62,398 nucleotides of DNA from a bacterium (GCA_021158225.1 JAGGUZ010000016.1:1-62398), one strand, 5' to 3'; positions 28,198-37,545 are shown, counted from the stretch's first letter. Notes: a model not told the origin generated them from the sequence alone. Made by a program: numbers and translations.

Positions 28198-29364
28198 ATG
28201 AACAAAGGATTCTCTATCACCAAAGTAATCATCGTCTTATTTTTTATTACTGCACTTGGAGTTGGCGGATATTACGGATATACAAATTATATTGCTCCAA
28301 CATTAACATTAAATCCAAATACGCCATTCATTCCGACAAATCTTCAAGAATACGCTCAAGGTGAAAATGCGGAAATTTTCTTAATTTTCAACGATGAAAA
28401 TTCACAATTTTCGAGTTTACTTAAAAACTTAGACATTCCAGAAGAATCAGATATAAAGTTAAAATCTGCTTTAGTACTTGTTAATTATTCACTCAAATGT
28501 GGCTCTGCAGCTCTTGAATTCGAATCATCCGATGCCACAGGGAAATTTAAAGAAATTCTAAAAGAAAAACTAAAAAACACCGAAAAAGAAAAAATTACTG
28601 TCAATCAAAAAGATAAGATATTAACAGTTTCTATTAACGATAATGGAAATTGCTTAAGAGGCAATTTAAAAGACAATCCTTTATTTAAAAGTCTTGATCC
28701 GAAATATGAAGATAATCAAATTGTTTTTGCAGTTAATAATGAAGAGCTCTCAACTTTAACAATGATGCTATCAGGATCTATGAATACCATTTTGAGAAGC
28801 TCACAATTCCAATCTAGTATTCAAAAGGCACATGCCCAAATAATACAATCTTCAAATACCCCTACGATCAAGACTGCTATACCATCAAAAGAAACTAATG
28901 ATACGACAACAAAGTTAATGAATATCTTGCCTATACTGCTAAATAGTACGACCGGCTACTTGAAATTAGAAGATTCAAAAGCTAATTTAACGATAAAAAT
29001 TAGAATTATGGATAAAAAGTCGTTAGAAGAATCAGCTATATTTAAACGATATTTCAAAACCGGAATAGATGAATTCTACGAAGACATGGATAAAATAATT
29101 AATGAAGATCTAAATAAGAAATTTGAGGAAATGAAAAAAAATAATGGAAAGACAAATAGTGCTCATGCCCATTATGAAAATGGTACAATAGCAATAACTG
29201 TAAATTTCGATATTAAAGACCTAAAAAATTTACCTTCATCTCCGCTATCACCAATAATAAACGGTCCATCACAAGCAAGAGATACCTCAAGAATGGATCA
29301 ACTTGAATTACCTCCTAAACTAAAACAAGAACCTATAAAAGTTAAAAGAAAACCCGTCGAGTAG
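28198..29364 (+). CDS. Membrane-anchored protein with a prepilin-like N-terminus, function unknown
   Basis: A 388-residue protein. The N-terminus MNKGFSITKVIIVLFFITAL resembles a class III (type IV prepilin) signal, with a short basic leader, Gly-Phe and then a hydrophobic helix, but Lys stands where pilins have Glu5. The remainder is a charged extracytoplasmic domain with no motif I recognise, ending in a Pro/Lys-rich tail. The frame is open back into the tRNA gene, so the ATG at 28198 is taken as start. It could be a pseudopilin-like protein or simply a signal-anchored one. Confidence 0.65.
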   Translation: MNKGFSITKVIIVLFFITALGVGGYYGYTNYIAPTLTLNPNTPFIPTNLQEYAQGENAEIFLIFNDENSQFSSLLKNLDIPEESDIKLKSALVLVNYSLKCGSAALEFESSDATGKFKEILKEKLKNTEKEKITVNQKDKILTVSINDNGNCLRGNLKDNPLFKSLDPKYEDNQIVFAVNNEELSTLTMMLSGSMNTILRSSQFQSSIQKAHAQIIQSSNTPTIKTAIPSKETNDTTTKLMNILPILLNSTTGYLKLEDSKANLTIKIRIMDKKSLEESAIFKRYFKTGIDEFYEDMDKIINEDLNKKFEEMKKNNGKTNSAHAHYENGTIAITVNFDIKDLKNLPSSPLSPIINGPSQARDTSRMDQLELPPKLKQEPIKVKRKPVE

Positions 29365-29415
29365 TACAGAATTAAAAGATAGCATTTAATATTTGAATAC
29401 TTAATCACATATAAA

Positions 29416-29727
29416 ATGGCCGGAGAAATAATACAAGCGGAAACAACCAAAGATGCTGAAGATCAGCTTCTGGCTATTTACCGTAAAAAAAGTATAAATC
29501 TTGATATGATAACACGTGAACAATACGAAAGTTATGATTTTTCCGAACATGAAGACAGTGATAATCATTTAAATATCGAAAGGCTTGGGAAAGATACAAG
29601 AATTGTAGATTTAGCCTACTACAAATTCTTACCTGAACGAAAAACAGCTTACAAAATCGATCTTATAGACGAAAACCAAAAACTAAAAAAACAATTCTTT
29701 TTTGTTATGCTTCCATTGGAAGATTAA
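29416..29727 (+). CDS. Small conserved-looking hypothetical protein
   Basis: A 103-residue soluble protein without signal peptide or membrane segment. It is acidic in the middle (SEHEDSD) and ends in a hydrophobic strand, FFFVMLPLED. I recognise no family. It converges on the next gene with a 4-nt overlap of their 3' ends. Confidence 0.55.
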   Translation: MAGEIIQAETTKDAEDQLLAIYRKKSINLDMITREQYESYDFSEHEDSDNHLNIERLGKDTRIVDLAYYKFLPERKTAYKIDLIDENQKLKKQFFFVMLPLED

Positions 29728-30320
29728 ATCTTTTTAAACTGCGATAATCGAAGTGATCTTTGAATCCTTCCTTGGTTGTACAATTTTGAGAATAGCGAAA
29801 TTCCATGCTCAAATGCACTATAAGTAAATGTTCGAGTAGACACGGCATTAAGCAAAATATTCAGAATTTCTCCCCAAACTCTTTCGTACTTATTTTTTTG
29901 TATACAAATATCTTCTCTTATTGTCGAAGATTTTCCGTGATAAATTTTTCCCCTATATACCCCTGCGTGTTCTGTTACGTATTCATACAAAGCTCCGCGG
30001 GAAATTCCTATGTAATCCATAATATATTCCCAAATATCTTCATATCTCTTATCTTCCAATCCGAAAGCTTCTTTTATTGCAGTAGGTCCATGTTCAACAA
30101 AAAGATTATGGATATAAGCAGTATTATTTCTAACACAATGTTTCACAACTTCCTTTTCAAAGACAAGATAATCAAAAATTACCTTCCAGAGCTCATTGGA
30201 TTTAACATTCAATTTTTCTCTAAGCCCATCCGGCCCATATTCCAAATAATTATGCACAAGCTTATCGTCATACTTTTTTAATATCGAATAAAATTTATTT
30301 CGTTTATGTCGTGAATTCAT
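29724..30320 (-). CDS. Protein of three degenerate helical repeats, function unknown
   Basis: A 198-residue basic protein with three related units of about 48 residues. Each has the shape Tyr/His-rich helix, E(Y/H)GPxx(I/L)(K/R)E or a relic of it, and then a (Y/L)ExxWxxI(M/F)DY-type helix: EYGPDGLREKL...LWKVIFDYL, EHGPTAIKEAF...IWEYIMDYI and KSSTIREDI...VWGEILNIL. The frame extends to a TTG at 30335, but the ATG at 30320 is preferred. A strong minus-strand promoter lies just upstream. No known domain is recognised; the repeated helices suggest nucleic-acid or protein binding, which is a guess. Confidence 0.65.
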   Translation of the reverse strand: MNSRHKRNKFYSILKKYDDKLVHNYLEYGPDGLREKLNVKSNELWKVIFDYLVFEKEVVKHCVRNNTAYIHNLFVEHGPTAIKEAFGLEDKRYEDIWEYIMDYIGISRGALYEYVTEHAGVYRGKIYHGKSSTIREDICIQKNKYERVWGEILNILLNAVSTRTFTYSAFEHGISLFSKLYNQGRIQRSLRLSQFKKI

Positions 30321-30344
30321 ATTATTGCGAGTCAAAGGATGATA

Positions 30345-30372
30345 CTATTACACTTTTTAAGAATTTTGTCAA
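30345..30372 (-). promoter_or_regulatory. Promoter for the three-repeat protein gene
   Basis: On the minus strand a perfect TTGACA (30367-30372), a 16-nt spacer and TAATAG (30345-30350). The ATG at 30320 follows about 20 nt after the predicted start site. Confidence 0.65.
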
Positions 30373-30432
30373 GCCGTGTAGGGAATCCCCTTTTAATAAT
30401 CAAAAAAAACAATTATAGTTATTTCTCGGTTT

Positions 30433-30438
30433 TATAAT
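30433..30438 (+). promoter_or_regulatory. Isolated -10 element before the DUF1858 gene
   Basis: A perfect TATAAT 20 nt before the ATG at 30459. No good -35 is seen at the proper distance, so only the -10 is annotated. Confidence 0.35.
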
Positions 30439-30458
30439 CTAAATTCAATTTAAACTAT

Positions 30459-30680
30459 ATGAACAAGAAAAAAATCACAAAAAATGCCAACATACGAGAA
30501 GTATTAGCAGAATATCCGCAACTTTTAGAGGTTTTTCTGGATCATGAAATTGCTTGTGCAACTTGTCATATGTCAGCTTTTGAAACAATAGAAGAAGGGG
30601 TTTCTTCACACGGTATAGATGTGGATAAATTCATTCAACTCTTGAACGACCATATTGAGTTTGTAAAAACAGAAGATTAA
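30459..30680 (+). CDS. DUF1858 domain protein
   Basis: A 73-residue protein that is essentially one DUF1858 domain: ITKNANIREVLAEYPQ, then a helix, CATC as a CxxC pair, and a C-terminal helix LNDHIEFV. The related ScdA/DUF542 N-terminal domains occur in proteins of iron-sulfur repair and redox metabolism. The role of stand-alone copies is unknown. It lies just before the efflux operon but has its own -10 element and is separated by a second promoter. Confidence 0.8.
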   Translation: MNKKKITKNANIREVLAEYPQLLEVFLDHEIACATCHMSAFETIEEGVSSHGIDVDKFIQLLNDHIEFVKTED

Positions 30681-30692
30681 CAGCTATTTGGT

Positions 30693-30720
30693 TTGACATA
30701 TTAGGCTTTTTTGCTATTAT
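30693..30720 (+). promoter_or_regulatory. Strong promoter of the efflux operon
   Basis: Perfect TTGACA (30693-30698), a 16-nt spacer and TATTAT (30715-30720), with TGC directly before the -10 (extended -10). This is among the closest to consensus in the window. It drives the adaptor and RND genes; no obvious operator palindrome overlaps it. Confidence 0.8.
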
Positions 30721-30761
30721 CTATTCTCAACGATTTATGACTTTTACTAACAAAATTTATC

Positions 30762-32717
30762 ATGAGTATAGATTCTCAAGATCAATATATTAGACCGCGA
30801 AGAGGATTATTACATCGTTTAATCAACATCCTTTTTGTTATAGGACTTGTTATTTTGGCATATTTTGCATACCAGTATTTCTTTTCCAACTCGTCAAATG
30901 ATAACGAGGATCCAAAATCTTCCACAAAGCAGGAAGAAACAGATATAAAACCACTTGAAGTTAAAACAATTGAAATAAAAAAAAGCCCTATTCCCAAAAC
31001 CAACTTTCAAAAGGTCGGGACTGTAACTCCGTATAAATTTGCAGTATTAACATCTCAGACAACCGGTATTTTAAAAGACTTCAAAGTTGAAGAAGGAGAT
31101 TCTGTTTTAAAAAATGAAAATTTGGTGTCTATAAGCGATTCAGTAAGTACAGAAATTGCTCAAATAAATTATGATAATGCTCTTAAAAATTTAGAAAATG
31201 CAAAAAAATCATATAAAAGTACAAACGATTCGGTACAGAAAGATGCCGATATAGCTACCATTGGAATTCAAAGCGCCAAATTAAATTACGATAATGCAGT
31301 AAAATCCTACGAAAATCTACAGAAATCTATTGAGGAACAAACAAGATCGGCAGAGATAGGTTTGCAATCTAAACAATTGGCTCTTCAAGCAGCCCAAGAA
31401 AATTATTTTAATACAGATACAACATCCAATATAAGTTTTAATAACATTCTTGATCAATCTCTTTCCGGAATAACTCCAGCTTTATCACTTATTGATAGCT
31501 CGACAGACTTGGTAAACAATTTAATTGCAACAAAATCCGTATGGGGAAAGGATCTTAAATTTTTAGAATTGGATAACTTACAAAACGACTCAGATGACAT
31601 CTTCAATAGATATCGCGATCTAAAAAACGAATATAACAATATCCAAGGTGATCGTAATTCAGATAGCACTCGAAATCTTATCTCCAGCACATTAAAACTC
31701 GTTGAGGATGCTAAGTATATTCTACAAGATGTTAAAGATATAATTGACAAAGCAGACTCAAATGAAACACTTATAACTCTTAATACAAGTACTAACGCTT
31801 TACTTGCCTCATTAGCGCAAAGTGAAAACGGATTATATGCGAGTAATCAAACGCTAGAATCAGCCCTTATTAACCGCCAATTACAACCGGAAGGAACAAT
31901 GACTAAAATTGAAATGGCACAAGAACAAGTAACAGCAGCCATACAACAATTAAATCAGCTTAAACAGACGGGAAAAGCGCAACTTGATAATGCTACTCAC
32001 GCAATAGATATCGCAAAAAAACAAGTTGATAGCGCAACCGAACAACACTCAAATATAATAGCTAAAGGATCACTTCAAAAAATCGGAGCGGACAATCAAG
32101 TTTCCGCAGTTGAAGGACAAGTGGCTATAGCAAAGACAAATCTTGAGAGCGCAACTTTAAAAGCTCCTTTTGATGGGACTGTGCTTGAGAAATTTCTTGA
32201 TGAAGGAAACTACGTAAATCCTTCGCAAAAGGTTTTATCTATTGGAGACCTGAAAAAAGTTTATATAACCGTGAATCTTACAACAGAAGAACTATCGTTT
32301 GTAAAACTTGGACAAGAAGTTGAGATAAACGCACCTGGCGGAATTGAAGAAAAAGGGAAAATTACAAAAGTTATACCAACGGTGGATCCTATAAGCAAAA
32401 AAATACATATAAAAATCCTAATCCCTAACAAAGGCGGTAATTTCATCTCGGGAATGTTCACGGACGTTATATTTAAAAACGCAAAAACAAGTACTGCTTC
32501 GAAAATATTAATCCCATTTAATAGCGTGCTATTCGAGCAAAACGATGCTTATGTTTATATTATAAAGGACGACAAGGCGTTAAAAACAAAAATAACATTG
32601 GGAAATCCATCAGGAACGGAAATCGAAGTTAAAGACGGACTATCTCAAGGTGACATAATAATTACGGATGGTGCAAAAACGGTTAAAGATGGAGATAACG
32701 TAAATACAAATGCATAA
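30762..32717 (+). CDS. RND-type efflux periplasmic adaptor (HlyD/MFP family)
   Basis: A membrane-fusion protein of 651 residues. It has a short cytoplasmic start, one membrane span (about 22-42), then the first lipoyl half (KDFKVEEGDSVLKNENLV), a very long helical region rich in Gln/Asn/Ala (about 130-460), the second lipoyl half (ATLKAPFDGTVLEKFLDEGNYV), the beta-barrel and the membrane-proximal domain (DGLSQGDIIITDGAKTVKDGD). Usual adaptors have 350-420 residues. The surplus is in the hairpin, including a non-coiled insertion at about 220-300. It overlaps the RND gene by 8 nt (ATGCATAA). Confidence 0.9.
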   Translation: MSIDSQDQYIRPRRGLLHRLINILFVIGLVILAYFAYQYFFSNSSNDNEDPKSSTKQEETDIKPLEVKTIEIKKSPIPKTNFQKVGTVTPYKFAVLTSQTTGILKDFKVEEGDSVLKNENLVSISDSVSTEIAQINYDNALKNLENAKKSYKSTNDSVQKDADIATIGIQSAKLNYDNAVKSYENLQKSIEEQTRSAEIGLQSKQLALQAAQENYFNTDTTSNISFNNILDQSLSGITPALSLIDSSTDLVNNLIATKSVWGKDLKFLELDNLQNDSDDIFNRYRDLKNEYNNIQGDRNSDSTRNLISSTLKLVEDAKYILQDVKDIIDKADSNETLITLNTSTNALLASLAQSENGLYASNQTLESALINRQLQPEGTMTKIEMAQEQVTAAIQQLNQLKQTGKAQLDNATHAIDIAKKQVDSATEQHSNIIAKGSLQKIGADNQVSAVEGQVAIAKTNLESATLKAPFDGTVLEKFLDEGNYVNPSQKVLSIGDLKKVYITVNLTTEELSFVKLGQEVEINAPGGIEEKGKITKVIPTVDPISKKIHIKILIPNKGGNFISGMFTDVIFKNAKTSTASKILIPFNSVLFEQNDAYVYIIKDDKALKTKITLGNPSGTEIEVKDGLSQGDIIITDGAKTVKDGDNVNTNA

Positions 32718-35700
32718 CTATAGTAAAGAAGAAATACAGCAGATTAAAACCTCTCCATGGAATTTCTTCATAAATCATGCAAGAGTAACAACCCTTATTA
32801 TTGTCATAATCTTAATATGGGGACTTTCCGCATTATTTAATCTACCAAGAGAACTCCAACCAGAAGTTGATTTACCTTTTGCGTCAATTGTAACGGTTTA
32901 TCCAGGAGCCAACCCATCCGATATAGAGTTACTCGTAACAGACGAAATAGAATCTGCTGTAAAGAATGTTGACGATATAGATACAATAAATTCGACCTCA
33001 CAAGCGGGAGTATCGGCAATAACTATTCAATTTGAATCCGGAACAGATTTAGATACAGCAATAAATGATCTTAGATCCGCAGTTGATACGGCCAATTTAC
33101 CTGAAGATTCAAAGACCCCAAAAATCTCATCATTCTCATCAAATCAACAATCGGTAATTACATTTTCATTATTAAGCAACCTTTCGCAAAGCAAAATCAA
33201 AGATATATCCGAAAAAGTTAAAGACGAATTAAAAAAAGTAAACGGTGTATCCGAAGTAGTAATTATCGGATCACAAGATAAAGAAGTCGAAGTAGATCTG
33301 AAAAAAGAATTACTCGAAAAATATGGACTGACAATAACAGACATTGTTAATGCAATAAAATTTTCAAACATAAATTTCCCAATCGGGGAAATTAAAAATG
33401 ACGGCTATATTTACGGAATAAGAATTGATGCAAAAATAACCGATGCAAACCAGCTATCTAAAATCCCTATTAAACAACTTTCTAAAAAAGATGGAATAAA
33501 TAATTCTATTCTTCTTAAAGATGTTGCGATTATAAAAGAAAAACTTACAGATAAATCCACAATCGCCAGAATCGGTATACAAAAAGATGGGGTAATAAAA
33601 AATTCCATATCGTTACAAATCTACAAAAAAAAGGGTGGTAATATCGTAAAAGTTGCAGAAGATACAAAGAAGAAAATAAACGATATCAAAGACACGATAA
33701 TCCCTAAGAACGTAGAAGTTCATGTAAGCAACGATAATTCAGTATTCATACAAGACGACCTGCAAACCATGGGAAAAAACGGAGTAACAACGGTTATACT
33801 TATAATGGTCCTGCTGTTTGTTTTCCTTGGATGGAAAGAAGCGATTATCGCAGGCATGAGTATCCCTTTTGCAATGCTTATTACTTTTGGAGTGCTATAT
33901 ATTACGGGTGAATCTCTTAATGGAATAGCTCTGTTTTCTCTAGTATTTGCATTAGGACTTTTAATAGACAATGCAATTATTATTATAGAAGGAATTTATG
34001 AGAATTTAAGAGATGGGAAATATACTTCTTACGGAGCGACAATACTCGGTATACGTGAATTTAAATGGCCTATTATCGCCGGCACATTAACAACTGTTTT
34101 TGCCTTTCTGCCAATGCTCACGATAAGCGGAATAATGGGCGATTTTATGAAAGTTATACCAATTACAGTTACCGTTTTATTACTGGCATCACTATTTGTA
34201 AATCTCTCCATTACCCCGATGTTATCTGCAAAATATTTAAAAGCGGGAAAACAAAAAAACTTATTTTTACCGTTACAGAAATGGTACAAAAAATTCATTA
34301 CCGAAATAATTAATTCACGAAGTAAGAAAATTTTAACGATTATTATAATGAGCGCAGTAATGCTCGTTAGTTTTTCACTACCATTGACAGGAGTATTAAG
34401 AACCGAAGCATTTCCTGTAAGTGATTTTGATTATTTCTTTATTGATATAGAAACTCCACCTGGAACCGTTTTGCCCACTACTGAAAAAATCGTAACAAAA
34501 ATTGAGAACATCCTTTTAAAAACTCATGAAATCAAAGATTTCACAACAAATATTGGAACAAATGCAGGTGGTGCACTTAGAAGTTCTTTTGCGACAGCAA
34601 CAACAAGAAAAAATACTGAGAATATAGCAAATATAACAGCAAATCTCGTCGATGCATCGAATAGAAACAAGAAAAGCTATGAACTTGCAGATGAAATACG
34701 TGAAAAAATCAAAAAAATACAAGGAGCAACAATCACAGTTACAGATCTGAAAGGTGGACCACCAAGCGGAGCCCCAGTATTTATTAAACTAACCGGACCG
34801 AATCTAAATAAGCTTGAAGAACTTTCCGAGAAAATAAAACAAATGTTAAAAAATATTAAAGGAACAACTGATGTAGACACATCAATTACACAAGGAGCCG
34901 GAGAATTTAAGATACTACTCGATAGGACCAAATTGAGTTTTTACGGACTTTCCGCAGGTCAAGTCGGAAATATCTTAAGAGGTGCTATTGAAGGAACAAA
35001 AGCAACGGAAATCAGAAAAAACAGTGATGATATAGATGTGATAGTTAAATATAATTTAAACAAAACGAAGGGAAACGAAGTTAGCTTGGATGAATTAAAA
35101 GATATATTTGTTAACTCCCCCATTGCAGGTCCAATACCGATTAGCAATCTGGTTAAGATTGATTTTTCGCAAAATCTAACAAGTATAAAACATATAGATA
35201 CAAAAAGAACCATATATATATCAAGCTATACAAAAGACAGGACAGCAAGCCAAATCATCAATGATTTCACACTTAAAATTAACAAAAGTCCACTCCCTCA
35301 AGGTTATGATATCAGTTATGGAGGTGAGATAGAGGAGATAACTCAATCGTTTAAAGACCTCGGGGCATCACTCCTTGTAGGAATTATATTAATAGCAATT
35401 CTACTTGTATTACAATTTAAATCTTACAAACAACCTTTTATTATATTACTCTCACTTCCGTTTGCATTAACCGGAGTTTTCTTCGGCCTTGCAATAATAA
35501 ATATTTCACTATCAATCCCCTCTGTAATAGGGATTGTAGGACTTGCAGGTGTAGTTGTTAACGATGCGATAGTCCTTATAGATCAAATGAACAATAATAG
35601 ACGCAGAGGAATGAAATTTAAAACAGCTATTATAGAAGGAGCGACTTCCAGGTTACAGCCTGTATTTTTAACAACAGCCACATCAATATTCGGAATTCTA

Positions 35701-35874
35701 CCATTGGCGCTTACTGATGAAATATGGGGAAGCCTTGGCTTCGCCTTTATATTCGGCTTGACTACCCAATATTTTCTTGTACTTCTATTTGATCCTATTC
35801 TTTACTCAATGATGAGTAAAAATGAAGATGTATCTGGTAAAAAAGAAATTTACAGTTCTACCAACACTGTCTAA
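32710..35874 (+). CDS. RND family efflux transporter permease
   Basis: An AcrB-type pump of 1054 residues with the standard layout: a membrane span after SPWNFFINHARV, a large porter domain, the six-helix bundle, a second porter domain and six more helices. The proton-relay site in helix 4 reads LLIDNAI with Asp420 and Asn421, where AcrB has an Asp-Asp pair; the second half has GVVVNDAIVLID. It exports drugs or lipophilic molecules with the adaptor encoded before it. No outer-membrane factor gene is present. Its 3' end overlaps the convergent DUF4139 gene by 17 nt. Confidence 0.94.
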   Translation: MHNYSKEEIQQIKTSPWNFFINHARVTTLIIVIILIWGLSALFNLPRELQPEVDLPFASIVTVYPGANPSDIELLVTDEIESAVKNVDDIDTINSTSQAGVSAITIQFESGTDLDTAINDLRSAVDTANLPEDSKTPKISSFSSNQQSVITFSLLSNLSQSKIKDISEKVKDELKKVNGVSEVVIIGSQDKEVEVDLKKELLEKYGLTITDIVNAIKFSNINFPIGEIKNDGYIYGIRIDAKITDANQLSKIPIKQLSKKDGINNSILLKDVAIIKEKLTDKSTIARIGIQKDGVIKNSISLQIYKKKGGNIVKVAEDTKKKINDIKDTIIPKNVEVHVSNDNSVFIQDDLQTMGKNGVTTVILIMVLLFVFLGWKEAIIAGMSIPFAMLITFGVLYITGESLNGIALFSLVFALGLLIDNAIIIIEGIYENLRDGKYTSYGATILGIREFKWPIIAGTLTTVFAFLPMLTISGIMGDFMKVIPITVTVLLLASLFVNLSITPMLSAKYLKAGKQKNLFLPLQKWYKKFITEIINSRSKKILTIIIMSAVMLVSFSLPLTGVLRTEAFPVSDFDYFFIDIETPPGTVLPTTEKIVTKIENILLKTHEIKDFTTNIGTNAGGALRSSFATATTRKNTENIANITANLVDASNRNKKSYELADEIREKIKKIQGATITVTDLKGGPPSGAPVFIKLTGPNLNKLEELSEKIKQMLKNIKGTTDVDTSITQGAGEFKILLDRTKLSFYGLSAGQVGNILRGAIEGTKATEIRKNSDDIDVIVKYNLNKTKGNEVSLDELKDIFVNSPIAGPIPISNLVKIDFSQNLTSIKHIDTKRTIYISSYTKDRTASQIINDFTLKINKSPLPQGYDISYGGEIEEITQSFKDLGASLLVGIILIAILLVLQFKSYKQPFIILLSLPFALTGVFFGLAIINISLSIPSVIGIVGLAGVVVNDAIVLIDQMNNNRRRGMKFKTAIIEGATSRLQPVFLTTATSIFGILPLALTDEIWGSLGFAFIFGLTTQYFLVLLFDPILYSMMSKNEDVSGKKEIYSSTNTV

Positions 35875-37378
35875 CAGTATATTTTAAAGTACTTTCTCCA
35901 TCCGCTTCAATAGGAACCATGAAATTATAAGTATATTCATCATCTTTTTCGCTTTCATAATTTGCCTTTGAAATTGATACCGACTGTCCCCAATAATGCT
36001 CTACCACTTTAACCGTAACAGCTTCTTTTTTATGATTTTTAAGCTTAACCTCTATATTTTGAGAACTGCATCTACCACCAATATTAAGTAAGTTTCCCGC
36101 ACTACTCGATTCTTGGACTGTTCTTTTTGCTGTAATATCAAAAGCATTACCAAGAAAAATATCTATATCTTCATCCTTAGGAGTATGATCAATTTCATCT
36201 TCTCCAATAAACTGTAAATGTTCCTGTGAATCTTGTTTATAAACCCTTATTACACCCTTTGGCAATGGAATTCCCAAACCTTTATCTTTGCTGTTCTTGG
36301 TTCCAAGCATAACTCTTACCTTATCAGATGATTTGTTTGTATCATAAACAAATTCTTTTTTTACAGATACATTTTTTGCATTAATAAGAGATATTTGTTT
36401 CTGCTCATTATCTTTTAAATTCGTTTTTCTTCCAAGACTATACAAATGATATTCAAAAAACGACTCTTCGGAAAACCCATCTGGCTTTGCTTCAACCATC
36501 GTCACGGGAGCCATATATTTGTCATAATTCATCCTTTTTGGCTGAGGATTAACAATATGCACATCTCCAGCAACCAATTTTAAAGTTGCATTCGGATAAG
36601 AAGTCCCTGAAGTATTGTTAATCGTCGTCCAACCTTTTAAGTCAACCGAATTATCATCTGCATTTACATAAGCCACATAATCGGCTTTCCATGTTAATCC
36701 TCCAGTAAGATATGTTGTTAAGATATCCCTTTTTCCTGCACTTGAAGCAAACACACTCCAAATAAGAGTAGGTTTTGTTATAAGACCTTCCGGCAATCGC
36801 GGAAACTCGATACTTTGAACATCTTTTACACTTACAACTCCATTCCCGGTATCAAGCATAATTCCATCCAGATAGCTTAGAAGCTTACCTTTATACTCTT
36901 TTACGCCATTTTCCATATTAGAAAAAACTTTAATTTCATCATTCAAATATTTTTCCAAAAGTTTCTGCTGAGAAACCAAATCATACTCATAAGTCTGCTC
37001 AAGAACCTCCGTGTCGTCATTCTGAGTATCTGTAAAAATTACTGATGCAGGCTTTATCTGGCTTGGGACATCTTGATATTTAACTTCATTGTAACCTTTG
37101 GCAAGATCGAGCTCTCTCCCCTCTTTTATAAGTGCCAAATTCTGATTATAAACTGTAACATACGACTCGTTAACAAGATTAGATTGAGTGTCCGCAGCCA
37201 TAAGACCAATAAATTCTTCCGGTTTTTCGCTACTTAATATTTTGTCATGCTTAATAACTCCGTCCAAATTTTTAGAAACCGCTTGCGGTCTTGCAAAGAC
37301 TAAAACGAAAATTGCGATTGAAGCAAGTATTGCCACAAGCGAAAAAATCTTTAAACTAATACTTGTTGTTTTTTTCAT
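35858..37378 (-). CDS. DUF4139 domain protein, membrane-anchored
   Basis: A 506-residue protein with an N-terminal membrane segment (about 9-29) and an extracytoplasmic body matching the DUF4139 pattern: VTVYNQNLALIKEGRELDL, then LLSYLDGIMLDTGNGVVSV, the WKADYVAYVNADDNSVDLKGW strand pair and NATLKLVAGDVHIV, ending in beta-rich sequence KVVEHYWG. DUF4139 proteins are beta-rich and their function is not established. A clear promoter stands upstream at 37407-37435. Confidence 0.8.
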   Translation of the reverse strand: MKKTTSISLKIFSLVAILASIAIFVLVFARPQAVSKNLDGVIKHDKILSSEKPEEFIGLMAADTQSNLVNESYVTVYNQNLALIKEGRELDLAKGYNEVKYQDVPSQIKPASVIFTDTQNDDTEVLEQTYEYDLVSQQKLLEKYLNDEIKVFSNMENGVKEYKGKLLSYLDGIMLDTGNGVVSVKDVQSIEFPRLPEGLITKPTLIWSVFASSAGKRDILTTYLTGGLTWKADYVAYVNADDNSVDLKGWTTINNTSGTSYPNATLKLVAGDVHIVNPQPKRMNYDKYMAPVTMVEAKPDGFSEESFFEYHLYSLGRKTNLKDNEQKQISLINAKNVSVKKEFVYDTNKSSDKVRVMLGTKNSKDKGLGIPLPKGVIRVYKQDSQEHLQFIGEDEIDHTPKDEDIDIFLGNAFDITAKRTVQESSSAGNLLNIGGRCSSQNIEVKLKNHKKEAVTVKVVEHYWGQSVSISKANYESEKDDEYTYNFMVPIEADGESTLKYTVRQCW

Positions 37379-37406
37379 AAAAATAAAAGTTAAAATATAA
37401 TTATAT

Positions 37407-37435
37407 TTTATATCAGATTAAGCTCTACTTCACAA
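37407..37435 (-). promoter_or_regulatory. Promoter for the DUF4139 gene
   Basis: On the minus strand TTGTGA (37430-37435), a 17-nt spacer and TATAAA (37407-37412), with TGA before the -10 (extended -10). The start codon at 37378 follows at about 20 nt from the predicted transcript start. Confidence 0.65.
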
Positions 37436-37446
37436 ATAACAATTAT

Positions 37447-37509
37447 ATGGTTACAATCAAAGGCGATTGTTGGAAAGTTTCTTTACAAGATAAGCGCGAA
37501 CTAGTGTAA
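37447..37509 (+). CDS. Possible 20-residue leader peptide or gene remnant before priA
   Basis: A 20-codon frame, MVTIKGDCWKVSLQDKRELV, in the 167-nt gap before priA. It has no visible ribosome site. The composition is ordinary coding-like, but chance cannot be ruled out at this length. The rest of the gap holds only the DUF4139 promoter and a weak AAGG/CCTT hairpin near 37512. Confidence 0.15.
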   Translation: MVTIKGDCWKVSLQDKRELV

Positions 37510-37545
37510 GCAAGGCGAACCTCCTTAGTGACACAATAAAACCCT

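Noticed and set aside
29805..30281. Plus-strand 158-codon frame
   Set aside because: It is Cys/Phe/Ile-rich and antisense to the three-repeat gene, which has a good promoter and internal repeats; the minus strand is preferred.
30371..30394. GGGAATCCCC palindrome as terminator
   Set aside because: The stem is only three or four pairs with a tiny loop, and it lies upstream of both flanking genes, so it is not placed to end a transcript.
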